Below are positions 31,411 to 42,369 of a DNA stretch of 64,000 nt, piece after piece (within the stretch, counting starts at the first letter, position 1; every line of letters begins with the position of its first letter). The DNA is taken from contig JAYGXS010000010.1 of the NCBI GenBank assembly GCA_036362985.1, positions 5,157,887 through 5,221,886 of the forward strand, written 5' to 3'. Both the position numbers and the translations under genes were made by a program. This DNA comes from Ligula intestinalis. Lineage: Eukaryota; Platyhelminthes; Cestoda; Diphyllobothriidea; Diphyllobothriidae. The notes below the pieces were generated by a model, which ran no database searches, was not told the origin of the DNA, and saw only the letters and a list, made by a program, of their open reading frames with translations.

Positions 31411-33495
31411 ATAATAATAATAATAATTTGTAAATTAAAGGCCCAAGGGGCCCTGTCGTTACAAACTTAGTGCTATCGTGAAAATAAAAATAATGATGAT
31501 AAGCCGTGAACTCTTATAAAATAATTGTCATCGGCAGTAAAAAAAACTCCTAGATCGGTGGATGAGTTCAGCGGGCCACCGAATTCAAAAAAACTTTAGG
31601 AGAAAAAACTGCCTTAATAGGTAAAAGGGTTTGATGTGGTTATTTTGGGACCTGATGTTGAGGGTTCGGGATGTTTATGGACATGGGAAAAAATAATATA
31701 TCGTTGAGTTAAGAAGGGGTCATCCGGAAGGCAGGAGAAGGCAGTAGAAGTCAAGGCAACATCATCGAGTTGCGACCCACCAGATTCCAGAGCCAATCTC
31801 GAAGACCACAGCGAAAGTTGCAAAAACGGAGAAGAATTCGCAGCCCTTGGAAGTGATGCTTGACTCTGCAGAGGGAGATGCTTACATATTTAAAAACCAT
31901 TTTAGTATCCGGGGAAGAGCTTCAAATGCCAGGAGGAACCTTTTCAAAATCTACAACTTGCGTGTTTGGAAACGAAACAGACAGCAACGACTTTATTTCC
32001 TCTAAATTTAAATGCTTATATAATTTGCCTTTAAAAATCGGCAGTGAAGAAAAAAGTCGAATATCGAGAGGAAGGTTTTTCCAAATAAAAGCATATTTGG
32101 AGGTAAAAAAGCGAGAACGGTTAGATGTGGAGCTACGGGGTGGTAAAATTATCATGGAAGAGTTACGAGTGGCGTAAGGTCGGTCTACTGGAAGGAGAGC
32201 GTTAATTTGTGGGAGATAAGGACTATTGTAAACGCGAAACAGAAAGCATAGACCACCTTCGAGTCTTCTTATCCAACGAAATTTAATGTTTGCTAATTGA
32301 CATCTATCTGTATAACATATACCAGACCCAGAAACAGAAAATATTTTACGAGTAAAACTCGCTGAACCTTTTCAATCTTACTACGGTCATGCTGGGTCAT
32401 GAGGCCAAAAAGTGGGCAGCAGTATTCTAGTATAGGAAGAACAAACATGCGGTATAGTTTTAGCTTCATTTCTGGAAGGAAAAAGTTATGCGATATAAAC
32501 CCACATATCTGTGCGGCCTTGGCAGAAATTCGATCTGCATGAGGTATTAATGCAAGCTTATTCGTGTAAGTAAGACCCAAATCCTTTATCGCAGATCTTT
32601 CTAACAGTGGACTATTTTGGAAGATAATGGGTCCAGGAAGCCTTGCGGTACCAAGACTCAAGAAAATACATTTTGATGGAGAAAACTCCATCTGCCATGT
32701 AGCGCTCCAACTTGAGAGAATACGCAAGTTTGCGTTAACTTTATCAACACAAGTACTGGCCATGTCCTTAGAAAATGAGTAAATACACTTGAGGTCATCA
32801 GCATAAATAAAATTTTCCGAATTAATAAGCACTGTTGACATTTCATTTATGTAAAGAATGAAAAGGAGGGGACCAAAAACCGTGCCTTGTAATACACCAC
32901 TCGTGATCGGCTGAAGCATCGAGTACCTATTGCCTACTAAGTCCTTCTGGCTGCGGTTAGACAGGTAGGAGGCAATGAAATCGAGGAGGGAGGCCTGATG
33001 CCTAGGGCTTCCAGTTTCACTAAAAGGCGTCTATGAGGCACCTCGTCAAAAGCTTTACTAAGGTCAAAGTAAATCACGATGACTGATTGCTGTTCATTAC
33101 GAAGTGAAGTAAGCAGGTTAAAGAATGCCAAGTGGCAGGTTTCGCATGATCTTCCAGGTAGAAATCTATGCTGTGAGGCACTGAATAGTTTATTTTCTAT
33201 ACAAAAATCGAGAATTTGATTAAAAATGATCTTTTCCAGAAGCTTCGCTATGGCCGGGGTTTATGAACACCTCGGTAGTCATTTACGTCCGAACGAGACC
33301 CTGACTTGAAAACTGGAAGAATAATAGATGTCTTCCATGAGTCAGGAAAGAAACCGTTTTGAAGATAAGCTGAGAACAGATAACTTAGCAATCAGGGGAA
33401 GCTGAATACTCTCTTGATAAGTAAATTTGGAAGGCCGTCAGTTCCCGAGGAGTGCGAGTTTTTTAGACGGATAATGTGCTTACGAATTACTTTTA
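31408..33495 (-). mobile_element. LINE-D copy, 5'-truncated
   Basis: In minus orientation this covers the RT from IRKHIIRLKNSHSSGTDGLP (about 33490) to the 3' tail. Motif A is FDLSKAFDEVPH (33075), followed by SGVLQGTVFGPLLFILYINE and FIYADDLKCIY (32810). The C-terminus ends at about 31870. Frames are broken at about 33250, 32930 and 32300. It is very close in sequence to the copy at 52.9-57.7 kb, so the two are from one subfamily. The 3'UTR has the ENE-like hairpin (31613-31533) and a TTA-repeat tail at about 31408-31428. Confidence 0.85.
31533..31613 (-). other. ENE-like U-rich hairpin in LINE-D 3'UTR
   Basis: On the minus strand the lower stem GGCAGT/ACTGCC (31613-31608 and 31538-31533) and the upper stem CTCCTA/TAGGAG (31602-31597 and 31552-31547) flank U-tracts of about 5 and 8. 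A further stem CGGTGG/CCACCG sits inside. It has the same length and pairing as 57455-57535. Confidence 0.6.
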
Positions 33496-33883
33496 TGGAA
33501 TATTTGCGATTATGCTTCAACCCCGTCTCTGTCTACTCATCATTTCCGTTCTACGTTCCGAGTTTTACAACCCTGACGATGGGCTTCACGGTCTCTAATC
33601 GTGCTCACGGTGGTTCTGCTTTTTTTGCGAGCTCGTCGCTGGACTCCGCAGTCCACAAGGTCGCATCTCCGGGGTTTTGGTGATGATCACGTGACCTCTG
33701 ACGGTCCCTCATCTTGTCAACCCTGTTGTCCTTGATGGCCTCGTCCGGTCTCACCTCCTTGATGGTTGATCATGAAGATAGTCGGGCGGTGTTACAGTGT
33801 TGAACGACAGCTTCTGCTGCTATATGATTTCTCCAATTGACAAGAAGCGTTACCAACCCTCATACGTTCTCATCAACAATCCT
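33496..33883. other. No gene recognised
   Basis: GC-richer sequence between the LINE-D 5' truncation point and the LINE-B tail. Short frames without motifs. Confidence 0.3.
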
Positions 33884-33933
33884 GTCAAGTCAAGTCAAGT
33901 CAAATTTATTAAAGGAAATATAGGCAAACGCCT
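33884..33933 (-). repeat. LINE-B terminal hairpin and tail
   Basis: On the minus strand the hairpin AGGC-GTTT-GCCT (33933-33922) is followed by TATATTTCCTTTAATAAA and the tail (TTGAC)n, about four units. The fragment at 3174-3215 has AGGT-ATTT-ACCT and a CTGAA tail, so stem pairs and tail unit both differ while the layout holds. Confidence 0.7.
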
Positions 33934-34094
33934 TTGAACTCCCTCTTGGTACATAGGATTTAAGAAATGCATCGGCAAAGCCGAACATTCTAAAGAAGTC
34001 GTTGACACAATTTCAAACGACTACTCGCTTGTTTCAAGTAAAAAACTCACACTCAGATTACACGAGCCAGCAGTGTAACTGAGGAAGAATAGCA

Positions 34095-34171
34095 GACAGT
34101 GAAAAAACTCCTAAGGCTGGCTCATAATTCAAAATGGAATGTCATTTTTGGTTTTTAGGAGAAAAACTGTC
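34095..34171 (-). other. ENE-like U-rich hairpin in LINE-B 3'UTR
   Basis: Minus strand: the lower stem GACAGT (34171-34166) pairs with ACTGTC (34100-34095). The upper stem CTCCTAA (34161-34155) pairs with TTAGGAG (34114-34108). Between them lie UUUU(U) on the 5' side and UUUUUUC on the 3' side. Both stems are perfect. Confidence 0.62.
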
Positions 34172-34657
34172 GCTCGTGGGGAAGCATGTGAATGATAGGG
34201 GCATGATGCTTCTGTGAATGTTGACGGTAGCCATGGCATCCATGACGAGTAATACCTACACCCGAAGGACCATACGAGGAGGAGACCTCGGAGTCACGAG
34301 AACGTCCCGAAGACCGGAGATGCGACCATGATACGCCTTTGCTGTGTCAAGAGCCGAGGAACCTACCACGTTGTCAGCAATCGGTCGATACGAGAAAGGG
34401 TGTGACAGGGCCGCATAGCCTAGGACCATACGTGCGATAGGTGCGCCCTCAGACACGATCGGCGCAGATCGCATAGTGAGTAGAGACAACATAGGTAGAT
34501 AATGGCAGAGACTCATTTTGTTAATTACTAATAATAATAATACTACTTACAAATTACTATTAGTATATATTTATAGCATTTCTAGAATTTCAGGTTTTGG
34601 ATGTAGAGCGCTTCAATTTTTAGAATCGGAATAGTTCAGTGATTAGATTTGGAGTAC

Positions 34658-37486
34658 TTAATCGTGACGATACTCATTATATCGGTCTAGGTTTGCCTTA
34701 AAGACATCCACGGAAAGGGACATGACAATATCCGCAGGAAGAGCATTCCATGCCTGGATTACCCTCTTAGAGAAAAAGAATTTTCTTGGGTCAAGTCTTG
34801 CCCCAGTCACATGTAATTTGAGGGGGTGTCCTCGCAGCCTAGAGGTGGTGGCCCGCTCAAAGAAGTCATTTGTTTGGAGGCAGCAATCCTGACCACGCAA
34901 CATGCGAAATGCCTGGATTAGGTCCTCACGTATCTGCCTGTAATCCAGGGGAAACAAGTCAAGATTTACCAATCGGGTCATATAAGGGAGGTTCCGTTGT
35001 CCTCGTACTAATTTTGTTGCGCGTCTTTGTACCCTTTCGAGGTTTTTTTTGTCTTTGGCTGTCCAGGGTCTCCAGGCTTGGATGGCAAATTCCAGTTGAG
35101 GTCGCACGAACGTGCCGAATACCTTGCCAAATACAGCTTTGTCAAACTTAGCAAAGGCTCGCTTGATTAGATACAAGCTCGACATTGCGGATTTAGCCAC
35201 TTTCAGGACGTGGAGTGATGGCTTCAGTGAAGGCGTGAACCACACCCCCAGGTCTTTCTGAGCCTCAACCTCTGGCAGCGGCGTGTGATTCAGGTAATAC
35301 ACCCTCCGAGGCATAGTGCTGGTTCTACCAAAGCGCATTAGGTTGCATTTTGCCACATTGAATGGCATGAGCCAAAGGGTCGACCATTGCTCTAGTCTAT
35401 GCAAATTTGCCTGGAGGTTTAATTCATCGTCTTGGTTGCGTATGACCTTCCAAAGTTTTATGTCATCAGCAAACATTGCGATTTCGCAGTCTAGTCCGCT
35501 TATGCAGTCATCAATATATATAAGGAAGAGAATAGGGCCAAGAACAGATCCCTGTGGAACCCCGCTCTCAACTGCTACCTCCGCCGACCGCTGTTCGCCA
35601 ATACATACGGTCTGGGTACGACCAGTCAAGAAGTTTGCTATCCACTGCAAAAGGTTTCCCCTTACCCCTATGTGGCTGAGCTTGTATAAGAGACGTTGAT
35701 GGGGCACCGTGTCAAACGCCTTCTTGAAGTCTACGAAGACTGTATGCACCGTATTCCCTTCATCGATCGCTCGGGTCCATTGTTCTAGACAATAGAGCAG
35801 ATTGGTCAAGCAGGACCTTCCCCTGCGGAATCCGTGCTGCTTATCAGAAAGAAGTTGATGTTGCTCCAAAAAGTGCATCAGCTCGCGTTTGACTATGCGT
35901 TCCATAAGCTTGCAGGATATTGAGGTGAGGCTGACCGGTCTATAGTTATTTGCGGTCGCCCGACTTCCACTTTTGTGGATGGGTGAGATCCACGCTGTCT
36001 TCCAATCGGGTGGCACTTGTCCAGTATTAAGAGAAGCTCGGAAGATAAGGTACAGGGGTACCGCCAACTCTATGGCTAGCTCTTTTAATAGCTTTGCAGG
36101 TATCTCATCCGGAGCTGACGACTTCGTTTCTTTAAGCTGTAGAAGTTCTCGCAGAACGGTAGCTTCCGTGAGTGCAACCGAGTCTATGGTCTGGATCACA
36201 CCCACACTGCAGTTTATAGCGGTGAACTCAGCCTCTCTCGTAAAGACCGACTGGAAGAAGCAGGATAGATGTTCCGCCTTTTCGTTAATCTCGCAAATTT
36301 CTACACCGTCGTCTGTTTTTAGCAGAGGAATAGGGTCTCTATTTCGAGTACATTGCCTAACGTAGCTGTAGAAAAGCTTTGGGTTTCCTACTGCACGATT
36401 TATTAGATTACTCTCGAAGTTTTGTCGGCAAATTCGTATCAGGCTCTTAACCTTGTTTCTCTGTGCCTTTTACCTATTGTTCGATTCGGGGGTCCTCTCT
36501 CTGCGATAGATTTTGAACAGCCTTCCTTTGCGGTTTACTTCCCTCTTTAGCGTCGGCGGTAGCCATCGAGGCCTATTTGTTACTTTCTTTACCGTGATAG
36601 GACAGAAATCGGTAATTAGTCCGTGTAATACGGCTTTGAATGCCGACCAATCATCGAGAACGCACCCGGTGAATAGTTCGTTCCAGTCTATCTCGCTCAC
36701 TGTGGTTTTCATTTGTGTAAAGTCCCCTCTCCATATGTTGCGTCTGGTTACCGCACTACGATCGGGCACAGAGAAGAGTGAATATTCCCACTGTAGCACT
36801 ACGTGATCACTTTTTCCGAGAGGTGGTAAACAATTTACAATGTCCACGCTATCAGGTGCTTTGGTAAGTACTAGGTCTAAGCAATTAGCTTGTTGCCCTT
36901 CGCGTAATCTGGTCGGATATAGGACGTGTTGCGTTAGGAAAGATGCCTGTACTGTGCGCAGGAGTCGTCGATCGAAATTTACTTCTGAGCCGGGCGCAGA
37001 ACTCACATTCCAGTCGATATGGGGGGCGTTAAAGTCTCCCATGACCATGACATCGGATCTCCAAGCAATTTCTTCGACTCCTTCTATCAGACTATTGTCT
37101 GACTGCTGGTTGCTCGATGGTGGACGGTAGACCGCCATGATGTCAAGGGTCTGTGACCCCGGTGTTCTAACGGTGAGCCATATTGCCTCTATATTACCCG
37201 AAAGGTTTTCGGACTTGTCGGACACGAGCAGGCCGTGTCTAACATAGATTAGCACACCCCCACCTGGACGCCCGACTCTATCTTTTCGGAAAACTTGAAA
37301 CCCGGGGAGAGCAATTTCTTGGTCGCTTACCTTCGTGGACAACCATGTTTCTGTTATGCAGACGACGTCTGGTTCCAGTTGGCACGTAATAATCTTAAGC
37401 TCATCTAATTTGGAGAGCAGGCTTTGTGCATTGGTGTACATGCACTTTAGTTTCTTTGTACGGTGTAACCCGGTTGTGACAGTCAC
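34658..37486 (-). CDS. LINE-B ORF2 (APE endonuclease and RT), one internal stop
   Basis: This is a single frame of about 943 codons. The first part (37486-36470) is the APE endonuclease: YTNAQSLLSKLDEL with the catalytic Asn, CITETW with Glu, GGGVLIYVRHG, GDFNAPHIDWN and GKSDHVV. The second (34658-36205 and its upstream extension) is the RT: NNYRPVSLTSISCK, VFVDFKKAFDTVPH, SGVPQGSVLGPILFLIYIDD, MFADDIKLW, then LRGHPLKL and SKRVIQAWNALPADI. The only interruption is an in-frame TAA at 36472-36470, in a linker between the domains. Reading continues in the same frame on both sides. The start Met at 37486 precedes the first endonuclease strand. Its few lesions suggest a recent insertion. Confidence 0.88.
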
Positions 37487-38117
37487 TTCCTGACCGTCGT
37501 TCGGAGTATTACGGTTTGGTTCAATGTTTTCTCCTGAATTATCTTCCCGTTGAAGATTTTCAGGCCTACCTCGCCATTCTTGTTCCTCGACTGTAGTTCC
37601 GCTACTAGTTCTCGGCGTTTCAGCCGTTCCTCCAGGGAGTAGTCCGGTTGAAAAAAACCTCTTTATGCGCGTGACGAAGGTTAGTTTTTTTAGACAGGAT
37701 TACCTGAACATGTTCCTTGTTTTTAAATACTATTTTTAGCGGTCTGGGTCGGGTCATTTCTGCAGTATCTGCCGGCCTTTTCCCGATACGAAATGACTTG
37801 AGCACTTCAAATTCTTTACCTGGCGGGAACAGATTGCTCAGGACATCGTTAAAGGAAACCAAGTTCGGATCGTTCTGGTCGTTTGAGCGGTCTGAAATGG
37901 CTTCTTTTAGCCCCTGTACAACTAGACAGTATTCATGATCCTCTCGGTGTCGTGTGCCCTTAGCAGAGGTTTTCGCCACCTTGTCTGCAGTGGGCCTGGA
38001 GCTCGAACTGTGTGGTGTGACTGCTTGGTCGGCAGAATTGTCTGAAGTTACTTCTTGCAACCCCTGAACTACTACACCATGATCACCCTCCGGTCGGGAG
38101 TCTTTAGGTACGGTTTT

Positions 38118-38127
38118 NNNNNNNNNN
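38118..38127. other. Assembly gap (10 N)
   Basis: A run of ten N inside the ORF1 repeat. The sequence on both sides (GGAGTCTTTAGGTACGGTTT) is identical, so the gap probably marks a collapsed or mis-joined repeat unit. Confidence 0.95.
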
Positions 38128-38601
38128 GGAGTCTTTAGGTACGGTTTTGGCCACCTTTGCTGCAGTGGGCCTGGGGCTCGAACTGTGTGGTGTGACTGCT
38201 TGGTCGTCAGAAATGTCTGAAGTTGCTTCTTGCAACCCCTGAGCAACTACACCATGATAACCCTCCTGACGGGAGTCCTGATGTACAGTTTTGGTCGCCT
38301 TCGCTGCAGTGGGCCTAGAGCTCAAAACGGATAGTGTGACGGTGTCTATGTTGTCCACTATGGCGGCCTGTACTTCTGGTATATGCATCCTCTGTTCTTC
38401 TTTAGGCGGTCCATGCATATGCACTGAAGTCATCACTTTTTCCATCGCAGCGATGGTCTGCTGGAGAAGTTTTTTCATATTTTCCATTTTACCTTCAAGT
38501 TTGCTATACTTAGAGGCTAGAATATGATATCCTTCGCATCGGTTCTCTCTGTGCGTCGATCGCACCCAATTAGACAAGCTTTTCGATCGCCCGCTGGGCG
38601 T

Positions 38602-38673
38602 GCGGCGATAGCGCAGCGGTAAACATCGCGGTCTTGTATAGTACGGGTTTTGAGTTCGAGCCCCTCTCGCGGC
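38602..38673 (+). other. Antisense tRNA-like sequence 4 (LINE-B)
   Basis: Plus strand, opposite to the LINE. The acceptor GCGGCGA (38602-38608) pairs with TCGCGGC (38667-38673) at six of seven positions. The A box is TAGCGCAGCGG (38609-38619) and the B box AGTTCGAGCCC (38653-38663). The total of 72 bases is a normal tRNA length. The GTCTTGTAT segment resembles the anticodon loop of a tRNA-Thr(TGT). The anticodon and D stems are poor, so I regard it as tRNA-derived but not functional. Confidence 0.72.
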
Positions 38674-38739
38674 AGATTTTGCATTTGACTTCTCGTTTGC
38701 ATTATTTTCGCACGAGAAGTTAAAATTCCGCAAAAAGGA

Positions 38740-39420
38740 TTCAGATGTGAAGCTTTACTTTATATGCGAGACAGATAGCCTAAGTCGTCGCTTAGCTCAC
38801 GTAAGAATACGTTAAAGGCGATTCTCTTTACTTAAGACGATTGGTTTTAGAATTTAAGAAGCAGAACTTTGACGGACTACTAAAGCAATGTCTAAACGTG
38901 GAAAATTTGTTCAAAGTTGTTACGAGCAGGTGAAATAACTGAGCTAGCTTAATTTCTAACTATGCAGAAAGTTACTCCAATACTGGTATCAAAGCAAATG
39001 TGATACAATAGAATTTAGCGACTCAGCCTTTGCTCCTTCGTGTGTACTAGCGTCTGAGAATTTCACCAGCACCAGCGTTGTAGGAGTTTGGTTGGTCCGA
39101 TCTCGTTTAGGAAGATTTTCGACGATTGTCTGCTTTTCTAGTCACAACGTAACAGTGCGAGCAGATGGATTTAGACTCAGGTGGCGACTAAGGAGAGGAA
39201 TACTGTAGTACGGTTTGTTCAGGGAACAAATTTTTGTGAGTATCCGGCTTTGTTCGTAAATCAAGTGTGTTGATCGTGACACACTATCTTTTGTTCGTTG
39301 GAAACAAGTATTTTCCTCTTGAACGCCACTGCTTAAAAATTTCGAACCGCGCGGGGGCAGGATTTTTTCAAGGTCGTTGCACTACAATAAATCCTACCAA
39401 CCAACCTCCTTAATTCTGTG
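38740..39420. other. LINE-B 5' flank, no gene recognised
   Basis: The sequence above 38733 may include the LINE-B 5'UTR. I found no second copy in the window to set its boundary, and no coding motif. Confidence 0.35.
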
Positions 39421-39745
39421 GAAGCAATGTTTTTCTACCTGTTGTTTTTTAAAGTGGGGGTCCGCTGAACTCTGCCCCTGATTTAATGGTAGGAGTTTTT
39501 TTTTACTGCTTCCTCCTTAGTTCCCCATGCGTTTTCAGAGACTGTTGACTGCTAGTTTAAAAAAGCGATAGGTTGGTGGGTATAAATTGTATTTGCGAAC
39601 AGTACTAAACGCTCTCGCTGCCTGTGTGGTTGCTCATGGAGAGCAGCATTTATCAAATTTGCATTTATTTTTCCGCAGCACTAAGTTTGCAATGACGAGG
39701 CCCTTCGGGGCTAAAATACAAAATTTATTTTTTTATTTATATTTT
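39421..39745 (+). repeat. LINE-D-like 3'UTR fragment
   Basis: It aligns with 57440-57660: GGGGGTCCGCTGAACTCTGC, GGTAGGAGTTTTTTTTTACTGC and GCACTAAGTTTGCAATGACG, then a terminal hairpin GCCC-TTCG-GGGC and a T-rich, TTTAT-type tail. The hairpin stems differ from the 57 kb copy by paired changes. It is joined directly to Gypsy gag sequence at about 39750. Confidence 0.68.
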
Positions 39746-39749
39746 TTAT

Positions 39750-40500
39750 GTTCAGATTCTTCCACTTCAGCGAATGCCACTGTTGCTTCTATCACAGAGT
39801 TCATTTATGACCCCGAATCCGGCGTTAATTTCGACGCTTAGTTCAAACGTTGGGAAGATACATTTCGCAGGGAATTTGCCAAGGCTGATGATGCATGGAA
39901 GTTATGCATGCTATTACGCAAACTGGGCAGCAAAAGGTACGAGTGGAACGTGGATATCATTCTGCCGAAAAACCCTTGTGGCTTCACTTTCGATGAAACC
40001 GTCAACCACCTGTCAGAAACTTTCGATGAGAAGTGCTCTTTGTTCAATACTCGATAACAGTGTGTCAAATTGGTGAAAAACGAGAAAGACGATTTTTTAA
40101 CGTTCACCAGAGAAGTGCTCTTTGTTCAATACTCGATAACAGTGTGTCAAATTGGTGAAAAACGAAAAAGACGATTTTTTAACGTTCACCAGTGTTTTCA
40201 ACCACGAGTGTGAATAGGTTCAACCTCTGACAAATGACCGATGACCAATTCAACTGCCTTATCTTTGTGAGCGCTCTAAAATCACATTGACATGCCAAAA
40301 TCAGGACCCGTCTGCTTTCAAAAATTGAATAGGAGCCAAACTCAATTCCGCAGACATTGGCTGCTGAATGTCAGTGGCTCAAGAATCTCCAACGTGATTG
40401 TGCCATCGTGGAGCAACCCAGTTTCTCCTTTGCAAGAAATTGTGTTTGGGCACAAAACAGTAGCAGATCCGTTTCTGCTACCGTTTTATGCTAATTTCTC
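39750..40500 (+). pseudogene. Ty3/Gypsy gag fragment
   Basis: The plus strand encodes a flatworm Gypsy capsid pattern: TEFIYDPESGVNFDA, FKRWEDTFRREFAKADDAWK, LLRKLGSKRY, ILPKNPCGFTFDETVNHLSE and CSLFNTR. After a duplication it continues with DQFNCLIFVSALKSH, AKIRTRLLSKIE and ECQWLKNLQ. Capsid proteins assemble the particle in which Gypsy RNA is copied. Stops (for example at 39841) and an 82-base tandem duplication (40028-40109 and 40110-40190) break it. The second half matches 29270-29500 closely. Confidence 0.72.
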
Positions 40501-42060
40501 TGATTTGGAATCCGCAAATTAGAAAACGTTGTCAAGTCAACTTCACCGGGAAATAACTGCACACAAAACACGCTCTTACTGAGTGCACATACAGGGTGAC
40601 GAGGCCAGTTACCTTTATTTGTATGTTTGTCAAGCCAGTCGCAGGACTGTAAGTCACGGCCGACACGCACATAGAGCAACTTCAGCTTTCTGTACATTTT
40701 TCACTGATCATATAACTACCTTTTCGAGACAAACATCTTGTACTTATCTTGGTGAAACCTTATCTCACCTATAGTGAACTATATTAACCTTTCAATAGCT
40801 GCCGTAAGCACCTCGTACAGAAGCCAGTTGAGTAAGTGAGAAAGTATGAACAGGTGTGAAGATTTGGCTGCGGGATAAGTGAGCAATAAAAGGACGCTTA
40901 CCAAGCACGTTGTAGGACACATTATTGGGTCTCATTAACAGCCGCACAGCAGCTTGTGGTATAGTGGGTTTCCTTACTCATGAAAACCAATAATTTTTGC
41001 ATGTTACTCCCAGTTACACAAACGCAGCCGAAGCTGCCCTCCCCAAAGTCTTACAGCATTAAAGAAATGGGCATTCTTCACGTTAGTGGCTATTGTTATT
41101 TATGAAGGAATACAGGAAGCCAGTTCATGCAAAACCTCCGAGTGAATAAAGCAGCTTTAGTAAAATTACGTTGGAAAAGAATCCTCTTGTTAAGTTTTCA
41201 AATACATATTCTTCCATGCTATGTGCAATGTAATGCATGACTGTTACTGAACATCCCAAATTTTGAGTGTGTATTTCAGCACGTTTTGGTCAGTTGATTG
41301 ATTTCCCTAAACTTTTGGACAAACCTTCCGTTAAAAATGAAAAAGCTTAATTTTATATTCATATCGGAACAGTTTTAAGTATTTTAAGTAACTTCTTGGC
41401 TCAGTTCTACAATGAAAAATTCAGGGCAGATTGGCAATAATATCAACGGCAATTTTTGAGAAAACTGTTTCGCCATGTCCTGCGACAACTCACTCAAATG
41501 TGTGTTTTGTCAACTGTCTTCGACTGTTTATTGACTATAAAATCGATTTAGTCATTCTAAACATGACATAGCGCGAAGTTTGAAGTTGTTTGCGAATTTC
41601 AAGTCCCTCCAGTTTACGTGTTTTTAGTCTCTATCTCAGAATCGAATACACACTTCTTGGAAAAGATTCAAGAATTGACTATATATTACCAAAATTTGGA
41701 ATTTTCTACGTGGAAATCTCAATCCGGTCGCTCTGAAAAATTCCTCCGCTGTGAATAATTTTCAAAGTTTGAAAATTGCTTCTTGGACGTGTCGATTTTG
41801 TGAAAAAAGCTCTTCTGTGCCACAAAAATCTGCACATCTCCGAATTTTACGCCAAGGCTGAGTCGTTATATCACTGTGTTGTTACATACCCTTATCCTCA
41901 TATTGTCATAATATTAAGGAAAAAAGTGACTCTCACGTTAGGATACAAGTGACTCTCACGTTATTCCTAAGGAAATTTTCTAACCAAGCACATTTCATTG
42001 TATTTGTGAGGACCTCAATATTTTACTCTGACTTGCTGTAACCTGCTTGTCTCAGTAAAC
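40501..42060. other. No gene recognised
   Basis: AT-rich. A small local duplication AAGTGACTCTCACGTTA occurs at about 41925-41965. No coding motif on either strand. Confidence 0.3.
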
Positions 42061-42215
42061 TTGCACTATCTGGCCAATCGATCTTCTCTCCGCCTCTTAC
42101 GGGTTCTTTGGTTTGGCTTCCGACTTAATTGGCAGTATCAGACGCAGGTCGTAACACAAAACATCGTACATAGCATGGAGAGTTTAGGTGCTACAATTCC
42201 GTTAGCACGAAACGT

Positions 42216-42299
42216 TTCGCCACCACCGGATCTCGAACCCGGGTCGCCAATTCTGGTTATTAGCGGTGTTAGCACCTCAAGCAGCCTGGCCACTTCGAC
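42216..42299 (-). other. Antisense tRNA-like sequence 3 (LINE-C)
   Basis: Minus strand: the A box TGGCCAGGCTGCTTGAGG (42292-42275) resembles a Ser/Leu-type D arm. A canonical T arm CCGGG-TTCGAGA-TCCGG contains the B box (42239-42228). The length of about 84 bases would fit a class II tRNA. The acceptor halves do not pair. It lies 70 bases upstream of the ORF1 ATG at 42370 and runs opposite to it. Confidence 0.7.
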
Positions 42300-42369
42300 A
42301 CGGGCCCTTGACAACCACATCAAGATATGACCAGAAAGTAAATGCCGATAAGGCCACTAAGATAATGTT

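Larger units (their letters stand above)
37630..38733 (-). pseudogene. LINE-B ORF1 with internal repeats, cut by gap
   Basis: The frame starting at 38733 passes through the antisense tRNA-like stretch. It then encodes a helical, coiled-coil-like part (ILASKYSKLEGKMENMKKLL) and enters a repeat of about 48 codons (SSRPTAAKVAKTV, DHGVVVQGLQE, SDISDDQAVTP) that continues beyond the N gap to about 37900. After it comes the rest of an RRM-like domain: EFEVLKSFRIGKR, RPRPLKIVFKN and KEVFFNRTT. The frame ends at 37620, probably after a frameshift, since the sister families continue with a helical end. ORF1 binds LINE RNA. The repeat multiplies the first RRM strand, which is unusual. The gap makes the repeat count uncertain. 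Confidence 0.72.

Noticed and set aside
31922..32177. Plus-strand frame 31860-32177 as a gene
   Set aside because: It is antisense to the LINE-D RT C-terminus, and an equivalent antisense frame appears opposite 56982-57221.
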